This document shows, piece by piece, positions 47,931-60,052 of a stretch of DNA of 64,000 bases. The translations under genes were made by a program, and so were the position numbers. Origin of the DNA: Diaporthe sp. PMI_573. Its lineage: Eukaryota > Ascomycota > Sordariomycetes > Diaporthales > Diaporthaceae. The stretch spans positions 3,100,001 through 3,164,000 of the forward strand of contig JAJTUP010000001.1 in assembly GCA_021399435.1 (NCBI GenBank), read 5' to 3'. Numbering within the stretch: position 1 is the first letter of the stretch; every line of letters begins with the position of its first letter. The notes beneath the pieces were generated by a model, which was not told where the DNA came from, did not search any database, and worked only from the letters and a program-made list of their open reading frames with translations.

Positions 47931-48869
47931 ATGGATTCGTCTAAAAACCCGTCGATTGCGCGCGCTTCGCAGCTGGCCACGCTCGCCGCGCTGGCCACCC
48001 TTTTCACCACCCGTTGGTTGCCTCGCAGACGGCGAAACCAGAAACTATATCAACACGATCCCTGGTTACAGTCAACTCGTGCCATTGCGGGACATCCTCT
48101 GAGCACCATCGTGCGTGGCATGTCTCGGGGATGCGGCGAAAACTGGACGGCCATCACATCCTGCACCTGCTTCTGTACCCGTAGCTCGAGCTACATGAGC
48201 TCGGCCATATCAAAGGATGTCCCGTCCTATTGCCGCAACAGCTCAGCGTTGGAGCAGGTATCGAGTGCCATCGCCGTTTGGGACGCTTACTGTGACCTGG
48301 GCGTCGAGGCCGGCCTGACGGTAGATCCCCTGCCAAGTGAGTTGCTTCCTTGGGTTCTCGTTATCATGCGTATCGGTTCCTTGCCGAATAACTAATGCAG
48401 GGCCTATTCAGGCAGCACAATATCTACAGCAACTCCAACCGCAAGTTCAGCGATTGCCCCACAGACGGGTGGGGCAGATGACACCGGCTCTACCGGTGCC
48501 TCCTCTGACACTTCTCGCACAACTGCTATTGCTGCTGGTGTGGCTGTCCCAGCTGGGACTATAGCGCTCGCCGTTGCGGCTTACTTTCTATACCGGGCGG
48601 CCAAGAGGGCCAAGAGCAAGGCCGAACATCATGAAGGAGGCGGTGATGCCGACGCAAAGGAGCAGGCCACAAGGGGCGATGTCCCCGTTGAAATGACACA
48701 GGAGGGCCCTGGAGGGCCGCATCAAGAGGTCTCATCGGACCAGATACCACGGCAGGAGATGGCAACTGATTCAATGAAAGAGAGTGTTGTATTAGAGAAG
48801 GACGGTAGACCAGTACTTGCCGAGATGGACGCCTCTGGAAATGCCACAAATCGCTGGAAGCCAGAGTGA
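47931..48869 (+). CDS. CFEM-like single-pass membrane protein with probable double frameshift
   Basis: Exons 47931-48336 and 48412-48869; 287 residues as read. The intron 48337-48411 has GTGAGT, an ACTAATG branch site and ATTCAG. A hydrophobic signal-like start (QLATLAALATLF) is followed by 25 residues of odd, Arg/Gln-rich sequence. A Cys-rich ectodomain follows (RGCGENW, SCTCFCTRSSSYMSSAISKD, PSYCRNSS, WDAYCDLG), then a Ser/Thr-rich linker, one membrane helix (AIAAGVAVPAGTIALAVAAY) and a charged cytoplasmic tail. The odd segment (about 48012-48086) reads, in the +1 frame, CLADGETRNYINTIPGYS, which fits the family much better. So the gene appears to carry +1 and -1 changes about 75 bases apart. 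The ectodomain resembles CFEM proteins but lacks the standard eight-Cys pattern. Confidence 0.75.
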
Positions 48870-50018
48870 TCTGGCTCAACGAAGCACAGCCTCGTGTCAA
48901 AGGTTGAATCAGCACTATGTAAGTACCAAACCAATTCTTTAGGTCCCACCAGCAGCACTGGAAGGTATCAGGTGTTACGATGTATTAGTATTTGTGACTT
49001 GGCGTGCACTATATTAGTGGAACTAAGAAAATACCCCCGTTAGTTTGCCTCCCTGGCAACAATTATTGAGCCAATGGATTTCATAACACTTGAAGTAAGC
49101 TGGTACATATTCGCATAGACGTATGCATGTGTATGTCTATTCACCTATATATACGACGCATAATATGTGAGTTTTCTAATTCCTAGTGACCTCAACCTCG
49201 CGAGTCTACTCATAGCAGGAGATCAGGGAGCATACTTAAGGAACCTTCCCCCAAGTATTAATCTTTGGAAAGCTCATTCTCCATGCCTGGAATACATTAC
49301 GACGGTACAGTCAGCAACTCCACAATGATCATGGCCGAGACAATGTTTTGCTGGCCCTGCCAGAGTGTGTACGGTGAGGTTTGCACTTGTTCACGCACGC
49401 CATCGTTTTGCTAAGGAAAACAAGTATGTAATAATCAGGCATCTGGGCCAAGAACTACCTACGAACATCAAATCCTCATCCAAGAAATCCAGCCTTCCCC
49501 TTCCGCACGAGGCTCAGGCTCAGTCTGTCACAACAGGAGGTTTTCGTAGTAGACAGCCTTCCCAATATCAGTGAGCAGAGCTCAAGTGAAAACTTGGCTA
49601 ACGGATGACCAAAAACGACGGAGGAGAGTCGCAAGACAAATATCGGCTGAGCTAGTTTTCACAGGCAACACATGCATGGTGAAGGATTTCGGCAACCCTT
49701 AGGTGCTCGCTTTTGGCAATTACAGCTGGGTTGGACCTCCAATGCCTTTCCCGATTAGCCTGTCGGGACAGGTCTGCCTCAATGACACAGATATGTATAT
49801 ACAAAAAGGAGCGACATGTCAAGTCGTAGTAATACTGCCTTTTTCATTCCAGCCTAAGCCCCACCATAAAAAAGATATGGGTATCTGTAGCACCGTGGGT
49901 GTCATGTTCCAAGAAGACCCATAACCAGACACCTCCATCCTCAAAGCAAAATGCGAAATTCTCAACAATCCAATTGTTGTCAAGTCCTGGCCGGCCGGCA
50001 CACTGGACGTCCCCCAGA
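48870..50018. other. Convergent intergenic region
   Basis: About 1.15 kb, AT-richer than its surroundings, between convergent genes. No gene seen. Confidence 0.55.
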
Positions 50019-53000
50019 CTAACGGAAGAAGCCTCGGATTCCCTGAGATACAGCACCCCGGCCTCGTAGCATGTCCACCTTGGACCACCTTGCAGACGAC
50101 GGCCGTTTCTGCGGAGACGGCGTCGAACCTCTCGAGGACGACGGAGGCTGTGAGTGCTCGTACGCTCTTCTCTTCGTGGTATTTTTGCCGAAGCCATCGC
50201 TCTTGTCAAATGCTGAACAAACTGATCTTTTCGACAGGATGGACGCCTGGCGCTTCAACCCGGGGCTGTTGACGGATTTGGCGCGCAGGGCAGCGGGAGC
50301 TGACGGCATCTTGGCCAGCGCAAGCTCCCTGAGCTGCCACGCACTTGGGCTCTTAGCGATGCGCGTTCGGCGCCGTGGGCTCCTCTTGCCATCGACGCCG
50401 GTAGCAGTGCTGGGGGGCTCGCAGCGAGCTCGAAGCGGCGAAGGCGTCGCCCTGTCTGACTCGTCGTCTATGACGGATAGTCGCGCGTTTTTGTTTTCCT
50501 CATCGCCAATTGGCATCCTAATAGTGGGCGTTTCGTCTTCTACGCTTCTGAATGGAGCGACTGCCTCCTCTCCGCCAGATCCATCGTCGCTGTTTCTAGT
50601 GATGCTCGCGAGACTGGCCGAGCGCTTGGTAAAAGAACTTGTGATGCTCGTAACACTCAGCTTGCGAATCATAGATTGCGCCGAAGTGCGGATAATATGC
50701 TCATTGCGAGCTCGGGTGGTCATCCCAGGAAAGGGGAGGACCTCTCGGGTCCACACATCCGAAAGCAAAGCCTCCAGCCTTGCCCTGTCTCCTCGAGACG
50801 GTGCCAGCACCGGTATTCGACCCTTAGTAGCAAGGAGAGACTGTGTCCGGCTGATGGTTGGGTTGGACGAAGAAACAGCTTCTTTTCCAACGCTCGTGTT
50901 TCGCACAACGACATGACAGAGTGGCGTTTTTGGGCCGACCGTGGTTGCTCTATGGATAGACAGCCTGCGTGCAATGGTACCTGTAACTACGTCAGCAACG
51001 CTTGCCGTGGAGAAAGCACAATGTGGGTCTCTTACCTTGTTTTCCGAAAACGGTACTAAGGCTTTTCATATTCAGGAACAAGGAACCGTAGAGTTCAGGG
51101 TCGGCTAGATCCTGTGGCTCTGACAGAGAGCCAAATTCAAGGCGGGATCTCCATTCGTGCTCCTCCTTCGGAGTACAAGCAGTCAACATCATCTCATACA
51201 ATTGGCAGTCGCATTCGAAGACGATCTTCCACGAGAAAGGGGCAGTGTGACACTGCAGACCTGAAGACTTTTGTGAGCAATCTGCAATTTTGGGACTAAG
51301 AGCTTTTGCGAGATGGCTTACCTCGTCCATTGTCCACTGGTTCGACCTTGATATTGCTTGTTGGTATACAAGCCTGCAGTGTGTAGATCTGATCGACTCG
51401 GCTTGCCGATGCGAGACAGAGCCAATTCTTGTAAAGCAGAGCAACTATGTATTGCCCATGAATTCCATCCCTCGTCTGCCAACAGGCATGAAGTGCACCG
51501 CAAAGTTCTATATGACCAAAGGAGCGAATGCGGTTTTTGGAGGCAGCGTCAAGTTCCTATGCGGTGTTAGAGAGACACGTTCAGGACCAGTAGAGCAAAA
51601 GGAGCCCCGTACAGAGTCTGGGAATACGAGACGATCCTGCAAAAGCCATGTCTTCTCGAGAACAGCTTTTACTCGTGCGTCATCAGTGGCTCGATTAACC
51701 TGCGACGTGGCCTCTCTCAGCCGCACGAGGGCATTCTCAATCTCCATGTGTGCGTGAGGAGAATCTGCGACAGGGGTGTACTTCAGAAGTTCTGAGAACA
51801 GGAGTGGATACTTGCAAAGTCGTTGCATTGGCTGAGACATGTCAGAGTCCAGTCTCAATGAACAGGTGCTTGCGCAGACGAACTTACCTTGACTAGAAGG
51901 TCCCCGATGGTCAAAGACTTCTTCGACTTGACGCCATGTTTACTGGCTGGGCCGAGTGAGGATGCCAGTGTCTCCAAACCCTTCTGATACAGCTCCCACT
52001 GCGGCATGGTGCGATGAGCCGATGAAATGTCCTTCATCATCATCTCGTATTTTGCGCCATATTCTTCATATACGAAGAGTCGGTTCATCTGTCTCATCGT
52101 CAGTGGATGCTGTGCCGCCGAGGAGGTGCAGGGCACTCGAACCTTTTTTGTGAAGACCTGGGCAACGTCTGCAACCACGCTGGGCTCGGCGACCATTCCA
52201 GGAACAGTCTCTAGCCACGACATGCTTGCGTTGTCTTCGGGTACGGCATCCAGGCTCCGAATCCTGTTGTGACCATGGGCATGAGCTTTTGACTGAGGAC
52301 GTGGACTTAGCTGCGTGTACTCTGAATAAGGGACGGCTCGATGTAGCTCTCCCAGGAGCTCTTCATGAAGCTCAATGATGTCAGTCAGGTTTCGATTGAT
52401 TGAAAACCGCAAGCCCGAAGGCATTGTTGGAAGTGAAACGAGGATTGTGACGTAGACGTTCATGAGGAATCGCACGTCGCCAATATAACTCTCTTCTGTG
52501 CTGATGAGCTCCTCCAATATCCGGCGTCTCTGCAGCGACCGTTCAACTGTAGCCTTGTCCAGAACCTGGGGCTTGTCCAATCCAGCGCTGTCCTCCGAGC
52601 ATCTGTTACTAGACATCGATGCCCTGCCACTGAGGTCGGTGTGCGTTTTAGATCGGGATGACCGCATACTATTCCGTCTCGACCGAGCAAAAATGCTGCC
52701 GCTCGCAAGGCTGGCGCTGGCCGTCTTGACGGTCTCGACAAAACCGAATGACGATCCGGACGATGACTGGCGGTGATGGCATGCGCCGTGGAGTTTGTCC
52801 GACAGGCCGTTCGCAGAAAATGGCCTGGCCATGGGACCGTCGTCGATGGCTGGAGCCGGCCGACTAAGACCACGCCGTCGTAGAGTCCTTATCCACCTGT
52901 GGAATGGCGTGGGCGATTGCTCTGGCTCGAAATATTTGTAGACGTCTGGTGATGTCGGTTCGTCTGGCGTGGGAAGTCTGAGGGTGTGGGGCTCATCCAG

Positions 53001-53252
53001 CGTGAACCTAATCAAGGCCGGATCTACCGTGTCCCACTCAGCCCAGTCGTCGAGGTCTTCGGTCTGGACCGACTGGATGGTTGGCAAACCGGAGTCTTCT
53101 TCGCTGCTCGGTGTGGACTCTTCTGTGGTATTCGAGGGGGTGCTCATGTCGGCAGAGCCCTCGTCGGAGACTCCTCCGTCTCGAGGCCCTCGGGCGACGC
53201 GGACTGAGCCAGAAGGAGAGTGCTCCTCGGGAGGCTCGGACGAGGAAGCCAT
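50019..53252 (-). CDS. Rho guanine nucleotide exchange factor (DH-PH)
   Basis: Six exons: 53252-52143, 52088-51888, 51831-51613, 51556-51322, 51260-51036 and 50980-50019; 983 residues. Introns are 54, 56, 56, 61 and 55 bases, all in phase; a non-ATG frame extends upstream, but ATG 53252 (MASSSEPPEE) is the first ATG in frame. The N-terminal 235 residues are Ser-rich. The DH domain is at about 243-505 (RRILEELISTEESYIGDVRF, PMQRLCKYPLLFSELLKYT). A PH-like domain follows (ELDAASKNRIRSFGHIELCG, GLQCHTAPFSWKIVFECDCQ). The C-terminal ~310 residues are basic and Ser-rich (SPRRRTRIAKSPS). DH-PH proteins load GTP onto Rho-family GTPases, steering polarity, septation and wall synthesis. The target GTPase cannot be told. 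The first intron (52142-52089) is in frame without stops. Confidence 0.93.
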
Positions 53253-53869
53253 AATATTTTCCTTTGAGACGAAGAAACTTGAAAACAAAATCCCTGCTCC
53301 TCGAGACGAACCAAAAAGAGAGGAGCTCCAAGAAAAGTCGCTACAAGGCGTCCAAAATGGGGGTATCAAAACATGATGCAAGTGTGGAATAAAGAGGGAT
53401 GGCAGGCAAAACAAGAGAAAAAGGTCAAGATATCAGCCGCTAGAGAAGGTCAACTTCCCCAGACCTGCAGCATGACAACACAGGAGAGTAGATGGAAGGA
53501 GAGAATGGAAAGAGAGGAGAGGAAAGAGAACGAGGCCAAGGAAGGTGCCCAGACAGACAGAGTAACGCAAACAGCTACTTGTTGTTGTGCAAGGGCGCGT
53601 TCGATGGACGAGCGTGGCCTGGTCTGATCTGGAAGTGGAAGGCGGGCCTCTCTCTCAAAAGACAGCAAGACAAGGGCGTCCGGTTGCCATGCGCACGGGG
53701 AAATGATGCTTGGGTGTGCTTCCCTCCCGCAAAGGGTCTATGTCATGCTGGAGACGGGCAATGAAACGAGACGCTCCCGCCCGCCCGCCCTTGACAGAGC
53801 GGTACAGTACATACTACAGTACACTGACCTGTCGAGATGGCAGGGCACACACCTGTTCGTGTGTGTCTG

Positions 53870-53934
<65 letters not shown>

Positions 53935-54559
53935 TGTCAAACCTGGAGATTAAGAGGCGCGGGAGCTGCGCGGGAGCTGCGCGGCAACCTGCCCCGTTGA
54001 CTTGGCTTGTTCATATTAGACATGGTCAATGTGAGATTGGCGACAAGTAGGATGACGTCTGGTTCCAGCATTGCCCTTACTGTGTACTGCCAGTAGCGGT
54101 GTTGGGCGGCAGCTTGCAGAGCATCAGGAGGACATGACGTTGGTAGGAGCCAGATTACCATGGGGAATATCCATCCAAGAGGAAGTACCTGGAGATCCAA
54201 ATTTACACCCCTGCTGCCCTTCTTTGGGAGAATCCCTACCTCCAGCTAGGCTGCCCCAGCTCCCCCCTTCTGGTCCCCCTGTCGAAACAAAGTTAGGTTG
54301 TGAGGTTACGCTGCTAACTCCGGTGAGCTGCCCCTCCATGGCTTTCAGCCTCACAGCCTTAGCCCCCCGCCCCCGCCCCCCGCTGTCTTCGTCCACCTTC
54401 TGCTGCACACAATCACGTCTTGACCAGCAACGCGTCATGGCGGTTGACTGATTGTCTGCCTGCCCGCCACACAGCGCACCCATCATCGCGCCCACACACA
54501 ATCTCTCTGCTCCTCCCCAGGGGAGAAATGGTAGCAGGACATAACCGCCTGGCACACCA
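53253..54559. other. Divergent upstream region of RhoGEF and NAS2 genes, with TG microsatellite
   Basis: About 1.3 kb holding both promoters and leaders. It contains a long TG repeat at 53859-53937. ORFs over the repeat are artefacts. Confidence 0.55.
53859..53937. repeat. TG dinucleotide microsatellite
   Basis: About 79 bases of TG repeat, uninterrupted from about 53871 to 53926, with variant units at both ends. It sits about 610 bases upstream of the RhoGEF start. Confidence 0.95.
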
Positions 54560-55291
54560 ATGGGCCTCCCGCTGAGAATGAACAACCTCCACGCACCCAC
54601 CGTCCCCTCGGGGCCGACCACGGCGAGGGCCGCAAACGGCAACTCGGCGCACCTCTCCTTCGCCGAGCTCCAGCGCAGCAAGGACAACATCGAGGCCGAG
54701 CTCAAGGCCCTGAGCAGCGTGCTCGACTCCCACGGTGTCGACATGCACACGAGCCTCCTGACCCCGGACGGCTTCCCGAGGGCCGACATCGACGTCGCCC
54801 AGATCCGCACCGCCCGCGCCCGCATCATCCACCTGCGCAACGACTACAAGGACCTTATGGCCAGGATCGAGAAGCACATCCACGAGCACTTCGCCAGCCT
54901 CGCCGAGAACGCCACCAACGCCGATGTCTCCGCCGCCTCCTCCTCGTCGGCCGACGCTACTACCTCGGAGTCCGCTCTGCGGGACTACGTCCCAGAGCGG
55001 CTGGGTGACCCCTTTGCGAAGATCAACACCGTGGCGCCGGGGAGTCCCGCCGCCTCAGCCGGGATGCAGCCGGGCGACCTGATCCGGAATTTTGGCTACG
55101 TCGACGCCGCCAACCACGACCAGTTGAAGAAGGTCGCCGAATGCGTCCAGGGAAACGTCGGCCATAGCGTTATCGTCAAAGTATCGAGGCCCGTCGCCGC
55201 GCCGTCCCAGCGCGAACTACAGTTGACCCTGGTGCCGAGGCAGGGCTGGGGCGGCCGGGGGCTGCTGGGATGCCACATATTGCCTCTTTGA
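54560..55291 (+). CDS. NAS2: Proteasome assembly chaperone Nas2 / PSMD9 (p27)
   Basis: Single exon, 243 residues. ATG 54560 (MGLPLRMNNLHAP); a second ATG at 54578 is possible. The N-terminal half (about 30-120) is a coiled coil, AELQRSKDNIEAELKALSSV and RTARARIIHLRNDYKDLMAR. The C-terminal half (about 145-235) is a PDZ-like domain: PFAKINTVAPGSPAASAGMQ, GDLIRNFGYVDAANHDQLKK, SVIVKVSRP. This architecture is diagnostic for Nas2/PSMD9, which binds the Rpt5 C-terminus and assists assembly of the 19S regulatory particle base. Length is close to yeast (about 220) and human (223). High GC at third positions suggests good expression. Confidence 0.93.
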   Translation: MGLPLRMNNLHAPTVPSGPTTARAANGNSAHLSFAELQRSKDNIEAELKALSSVLDSHGVDMHTSLLTPDGFPRADIDVAQIRTARARIIHLRNDYKDLMARIEKHIHEHFASLAENATNADVSAASSSSADATTSESALRDYVPERLGDPFAKINTVAPGSPAASAGMQPGDLIRNFGYVDAANHDQLKKVAECVQGNVGHSVIVKVSRPVAAPSQRELQLTLVPRQGWGGRGLLGCHILPL

Positions 55292-56527
55292 GACACCGCA
55301 TCGCCCTGCATGAACCACTACCACCACTGGGGCACGATGGCGGGATCTGGATCCAGGTGTCGGGGAATGTGCAGTCCTGGGCACGCGGCAAAGGACCGGC
55401 GGAAAGGCGTGGCAGTCACTGTTAGTGACTGCACTACAACCTGTTCTTCGTCTGGGAACATTTACTGGCAACACTGGACACAGAAGGAGGGAATCCAGAT
55501 CGCCTAGTCAGGCCTGGCCCCGGACGTCTTTGATACCAGAGAAGAGAATGCCTGTCTCTCTACTTGCTCCTGGTGCGCCTGTACGGGAGACTGGGCTGCA
55601 ATTGTTTCGACAAACCCGCAAAAAAGCTGCAGTTTTGAGCAGTGGGCACGTACAGGTGCCCTGACGCTATGCTATGATGGGTATGTAATTTGTCATACGA
55701 GTCCTGGAGGCTGGGTCTGATATCGACCAATGTCTCTAGATTGCTACAGCACCTTGGCATGAAGAAAGCTTGTTTTCCGTGCAGAACAAATCATCATACT
55801 ATTTGACAATCTAAACCCCGGTTGCAATGGGTTACCAGCCCACAATCTTTGCGTAACCGTGACTGGCCTGAACCGCTACAGTATTGGCGTTCTCCTTGTA
55901 TCCCCACCCACGTAAGTGCCAGGGCCCCCTGGGCATGCCATGACTGGATCAAACATGAGGGGCGCATGCAGAGGCTCGTTGGGTTGACATCATTGCAAAA
56001 CCTTGCAGTGTTCGATAGACACAATGCTACGCTGGCCACGGTCGCGTCTGCTCTCAACTGATGCTTCTCTGTTTGATTGGATCGGCAGGTAAAACGAAGT
56101 TGCCCAACCCGCTTGTGCAAACTGCGGTAGTAAGAACAAGTTGAGGCACTTCGCGACATGGGAGACGACCGGTTGGTCTTGGGGATCGCTATTGAGACTT
56201 TTCGGTGATATTCTACCTAAGTTGTTGCGCCTGAGTGCAGAGCATGGCGCGGAATTCTACTCTCGGAACGCCAAGGGCCGATGCTGCATCAAACCCAAGA
56301 CTGGACGACGTGCCTCCTCAGCCATTAATGCATCGCGCCTCGCATTTTCGCATCCTGTATCCCATCGTGAGCTCATCAACGTGGCCTAATCCTGCCATGG
56401 CCTGCCCTGCCTGTATATGTCGCTGTCCCTAAGCAAGATGCTGTTCACGTCGAATGAAAGAGCCCGTGAAATCTATCCACCGCACAGTGTCTCCTGAAGG
56501 GTTGGTCGCAAGGTTCAAGCAACCCGT
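55292..56527. other. Convergent intergenic region
   Basis: About 1.2 kb between convergent genes. Only short ORFs without recognisable features. Confidence 0.55.
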
Positions 56528-57535
<1,008 letters not shown>

Positions 57536-60052
57536 TGTGTGATTGTGCTCTGTTCTGTGGACAGGAAGAGAAGAGTTGTGACAGGAAGCGGTCGAGTGAT
57601 GTAAATGCCTAGAAGTGGGGGCTGGTGGATCAGGCGTCAGTACTTTGCAAGAGCTGGACAACAGGGCTTTTTAATGCAGAGGCTAGGCTGGAAGGATCCG
57701 ATCGGGCTTGTGAGGGGGGTTGGAGTTTGGGTTGTTGATGGACAGACCTTCGCAGCGGGTATCTGGGTGCAAAGAAAGGAGGGGTGTGTGGGTATGAAGA
57801 GGGAAGAGATGCACCTGTAGCGGCGGCGGTGATGGTGTTGGGCAGATGAATGTTTTGAACCCAGCCGGTCTAGGTGCAAGTTGCCTGGGCGCCTGGATCC
57901 CAGCGAAAACTCGTCTTTGTATGGACCCACTTTTCGGACATCACGTGCCATGGCTGCTTCAGGCATCCTCCTCACCTCGGCCGCTGGTGTACTTTTGAGA
58001 TGCATTCATCTCTGAGGCTTGTAACAGTCACTTCCCAAGAACAACAATGAACACCCAATGTATGCATTTCATTAAATCTTTCATCTTCCCTTCACACTCC
58101 TGAGTTACTGTTACTGCCAAGCTCTACCGGCTCTGACAGGACCAAGCATGTCACCATGTCGTTTCGCTGTGTGAAGCGTAGAGGTCTCTTCCTGGACAAT
58201 TGTCCAGAATGATTTGAAATCAGCTTTTCAGCCAGCCTGATCCATGACTCTCGCATGGCCTTTCTTTCTTTGCTGTCCCCAAAGGCGTCACGACCCGCGG
58301 ACACATATGGGCGTTAGGCTGCCCTGTGGTGCCCGATGTCCTCTTAGGCTTCCAGGTTCTACAAGTTCTAGACCGAGCTCAAATATGGCTGCAAGGCAGT
58401 CAAGACGGCTTTGGGCACACTTCATACTGCCCAAGGTATCACATTGCATCAGAGTGATTCAGTCCAACTGCAGGTGGCTGCAACTCACTGGAAACTTGTC
58501 TTGGAGACCTTGTACGAATCAGGCATATTTCTCCTCAATCTCACTTCCGTTACTCAGCATCAGCTGGAACAACAGCCAGACTGTCTGCATGCTTTTGGGA
58601 ACTGACATTGCCACGTCGTTGACTTTGGCCCAGTCTCAGAGTTGTGTTCTCGTGGTTGCAAGAGAACTTGCCACGGAGCAGGAGTGTGAAGCTGCGTCAG
58701 GCAACACGATTCAGAGCCTTGACACTGCAAGGTCAGCCAGCCTATCCCCGCAAGGCAACACAAGCTGTATTGCAATGCACTTTGATTTTCAGAGAAATAT
58801 TCAATCTCATATCCACTGGTCTGCTTTTTCTAAACGCAATCTGGTCACAGTAGACGTGTCAAGGAATGTCTGCTATGCGGCCACAGCATCTATGGTGGGC
58901 AGTGCTCACTGCCCAATCTCCTGTGGGATGGACCTCCAATGGGATAATCTCTTATGGAATAATCTCCTAGAGGACAACCTCCTATGGAACGACTTCCTAT
59001 AGAATAGCCCCTTGGGAAAACCCTCCTTTAGGAAAACCTCCCGTGGGGAACCATTCTACAGAAAAACTTCGTATAGACTAACCAGACAGAATATAGGCAA
59101 GCCATAGGGGCTCCATAATGACGTTTTCATATATATGTATATATACACATGGATGTGTCTGTGTTACTGTAATAATGTATGTGAAGGCATCTGGCATTGA
59201 AACATGCAATTCAGCCCAAGATCTCAAACCGTACTTAGGAGCACGCCACAGGGCAATAGAACAGCCACGGACAAACAACAATCTTTCAGAATATATATGG
59301 ACAACACGCATGATCTATAGCAGGCTGGGAAGCGGATTTCTTCCAGTCTAGACAGGTGATGAAGAAGCCCTTACGCGCTTGGAACGACGCTGCGAGGATG
59401 GTATAACAGGCAAGTACTTCTGCACACAACGTCATATAAGTGCTAATGATCCCCCCCCCCCTTGATATGGGTTTTGCTCTGCACAACACAATTGGGAAAG
59501 ACCAGGTACATGAGGGAAGCACAAGGGGTGCAGAGAGCGTTGCCTAGAGAGTTCTGGCTTTAAACGAGAACTCTAGACTTCATCCAGAACCCCTTGGCTG
59601 TTTGTTCGCATGACCAAATCGGACCGTGAGATGTACGGGGTTGGGACGAACTGGTAGTCACATCTGCTCGAGGACAGGCAGGTGCGCGAGAGGTGTGTAT
59701 CATTTGGGAGTCAATAAAGATGCACACGTACAGAGCGTGTAGAAAGATAAATAACATCAAATGCCGCGTCCAATGCTCCGGTCTGAGCAATTTCCACTGG
59801 TCAGCCCGGAAAGCTCATGCTATGTTCGCCACTTCTTCAATAGAAACTATGCAGTAAACATTGCAGACAGCCCCCTCCCCCAAAACCACCCCCCCCCCAA
59901 AGTTATGCAACCGGCCTCGTGAAGGCATTTTCCAGAACCACATCTAGGAAACCGAGCCCCGATGCATCAATATTAATTGCTCGATTCCACGATGCTCATC
60001 CACCGCCTAGGGCCAGACATCTCATGCCCACCCAACGTGTCGTATTATGTGC
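57536..60052. other. 2.5-kb region with Ran promoter, a 15-base degenerate repeat and no clear gene
   Basis: The left part is the promoter and leader of Ran. A frame at 58244-59002 (252 codons) lacks any recognisable domain and ends in the repeat tract, so I do not call it a gene. Runs of 11 C at 59451-59461 and 8 or more C near 59890 occur. The right end holds the 3' region of the Skt5 gene. Confidence 0.5.
58934..59082. repeat. Degenerate 15-base tandem repeat, about ten units
   Basis: Units resemble CTCCTATGGAATAAT; for example CTCTTATGGAATAAT, CTCCTAGAGGACAAC and CTCCTATGGAACGAC follow each other directly, then diverge. In one frame it reads NLLWNNLLEDNLLWND, ending at a stop at 59000. 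An old minisatellite. Confidence 0.75.

Noticed and set aside
53703..54050. ORFs rich in Cys-Val and Thr-His
   Set aside because: They are translations of the TG microsatellite.
58244..59002. 252-codon ORF on the plus strand
   Set aside because: It has no recognisable domain or coherent composition and its end is made of the 15-base repeat. It overlaps no conserved-looking sequence.
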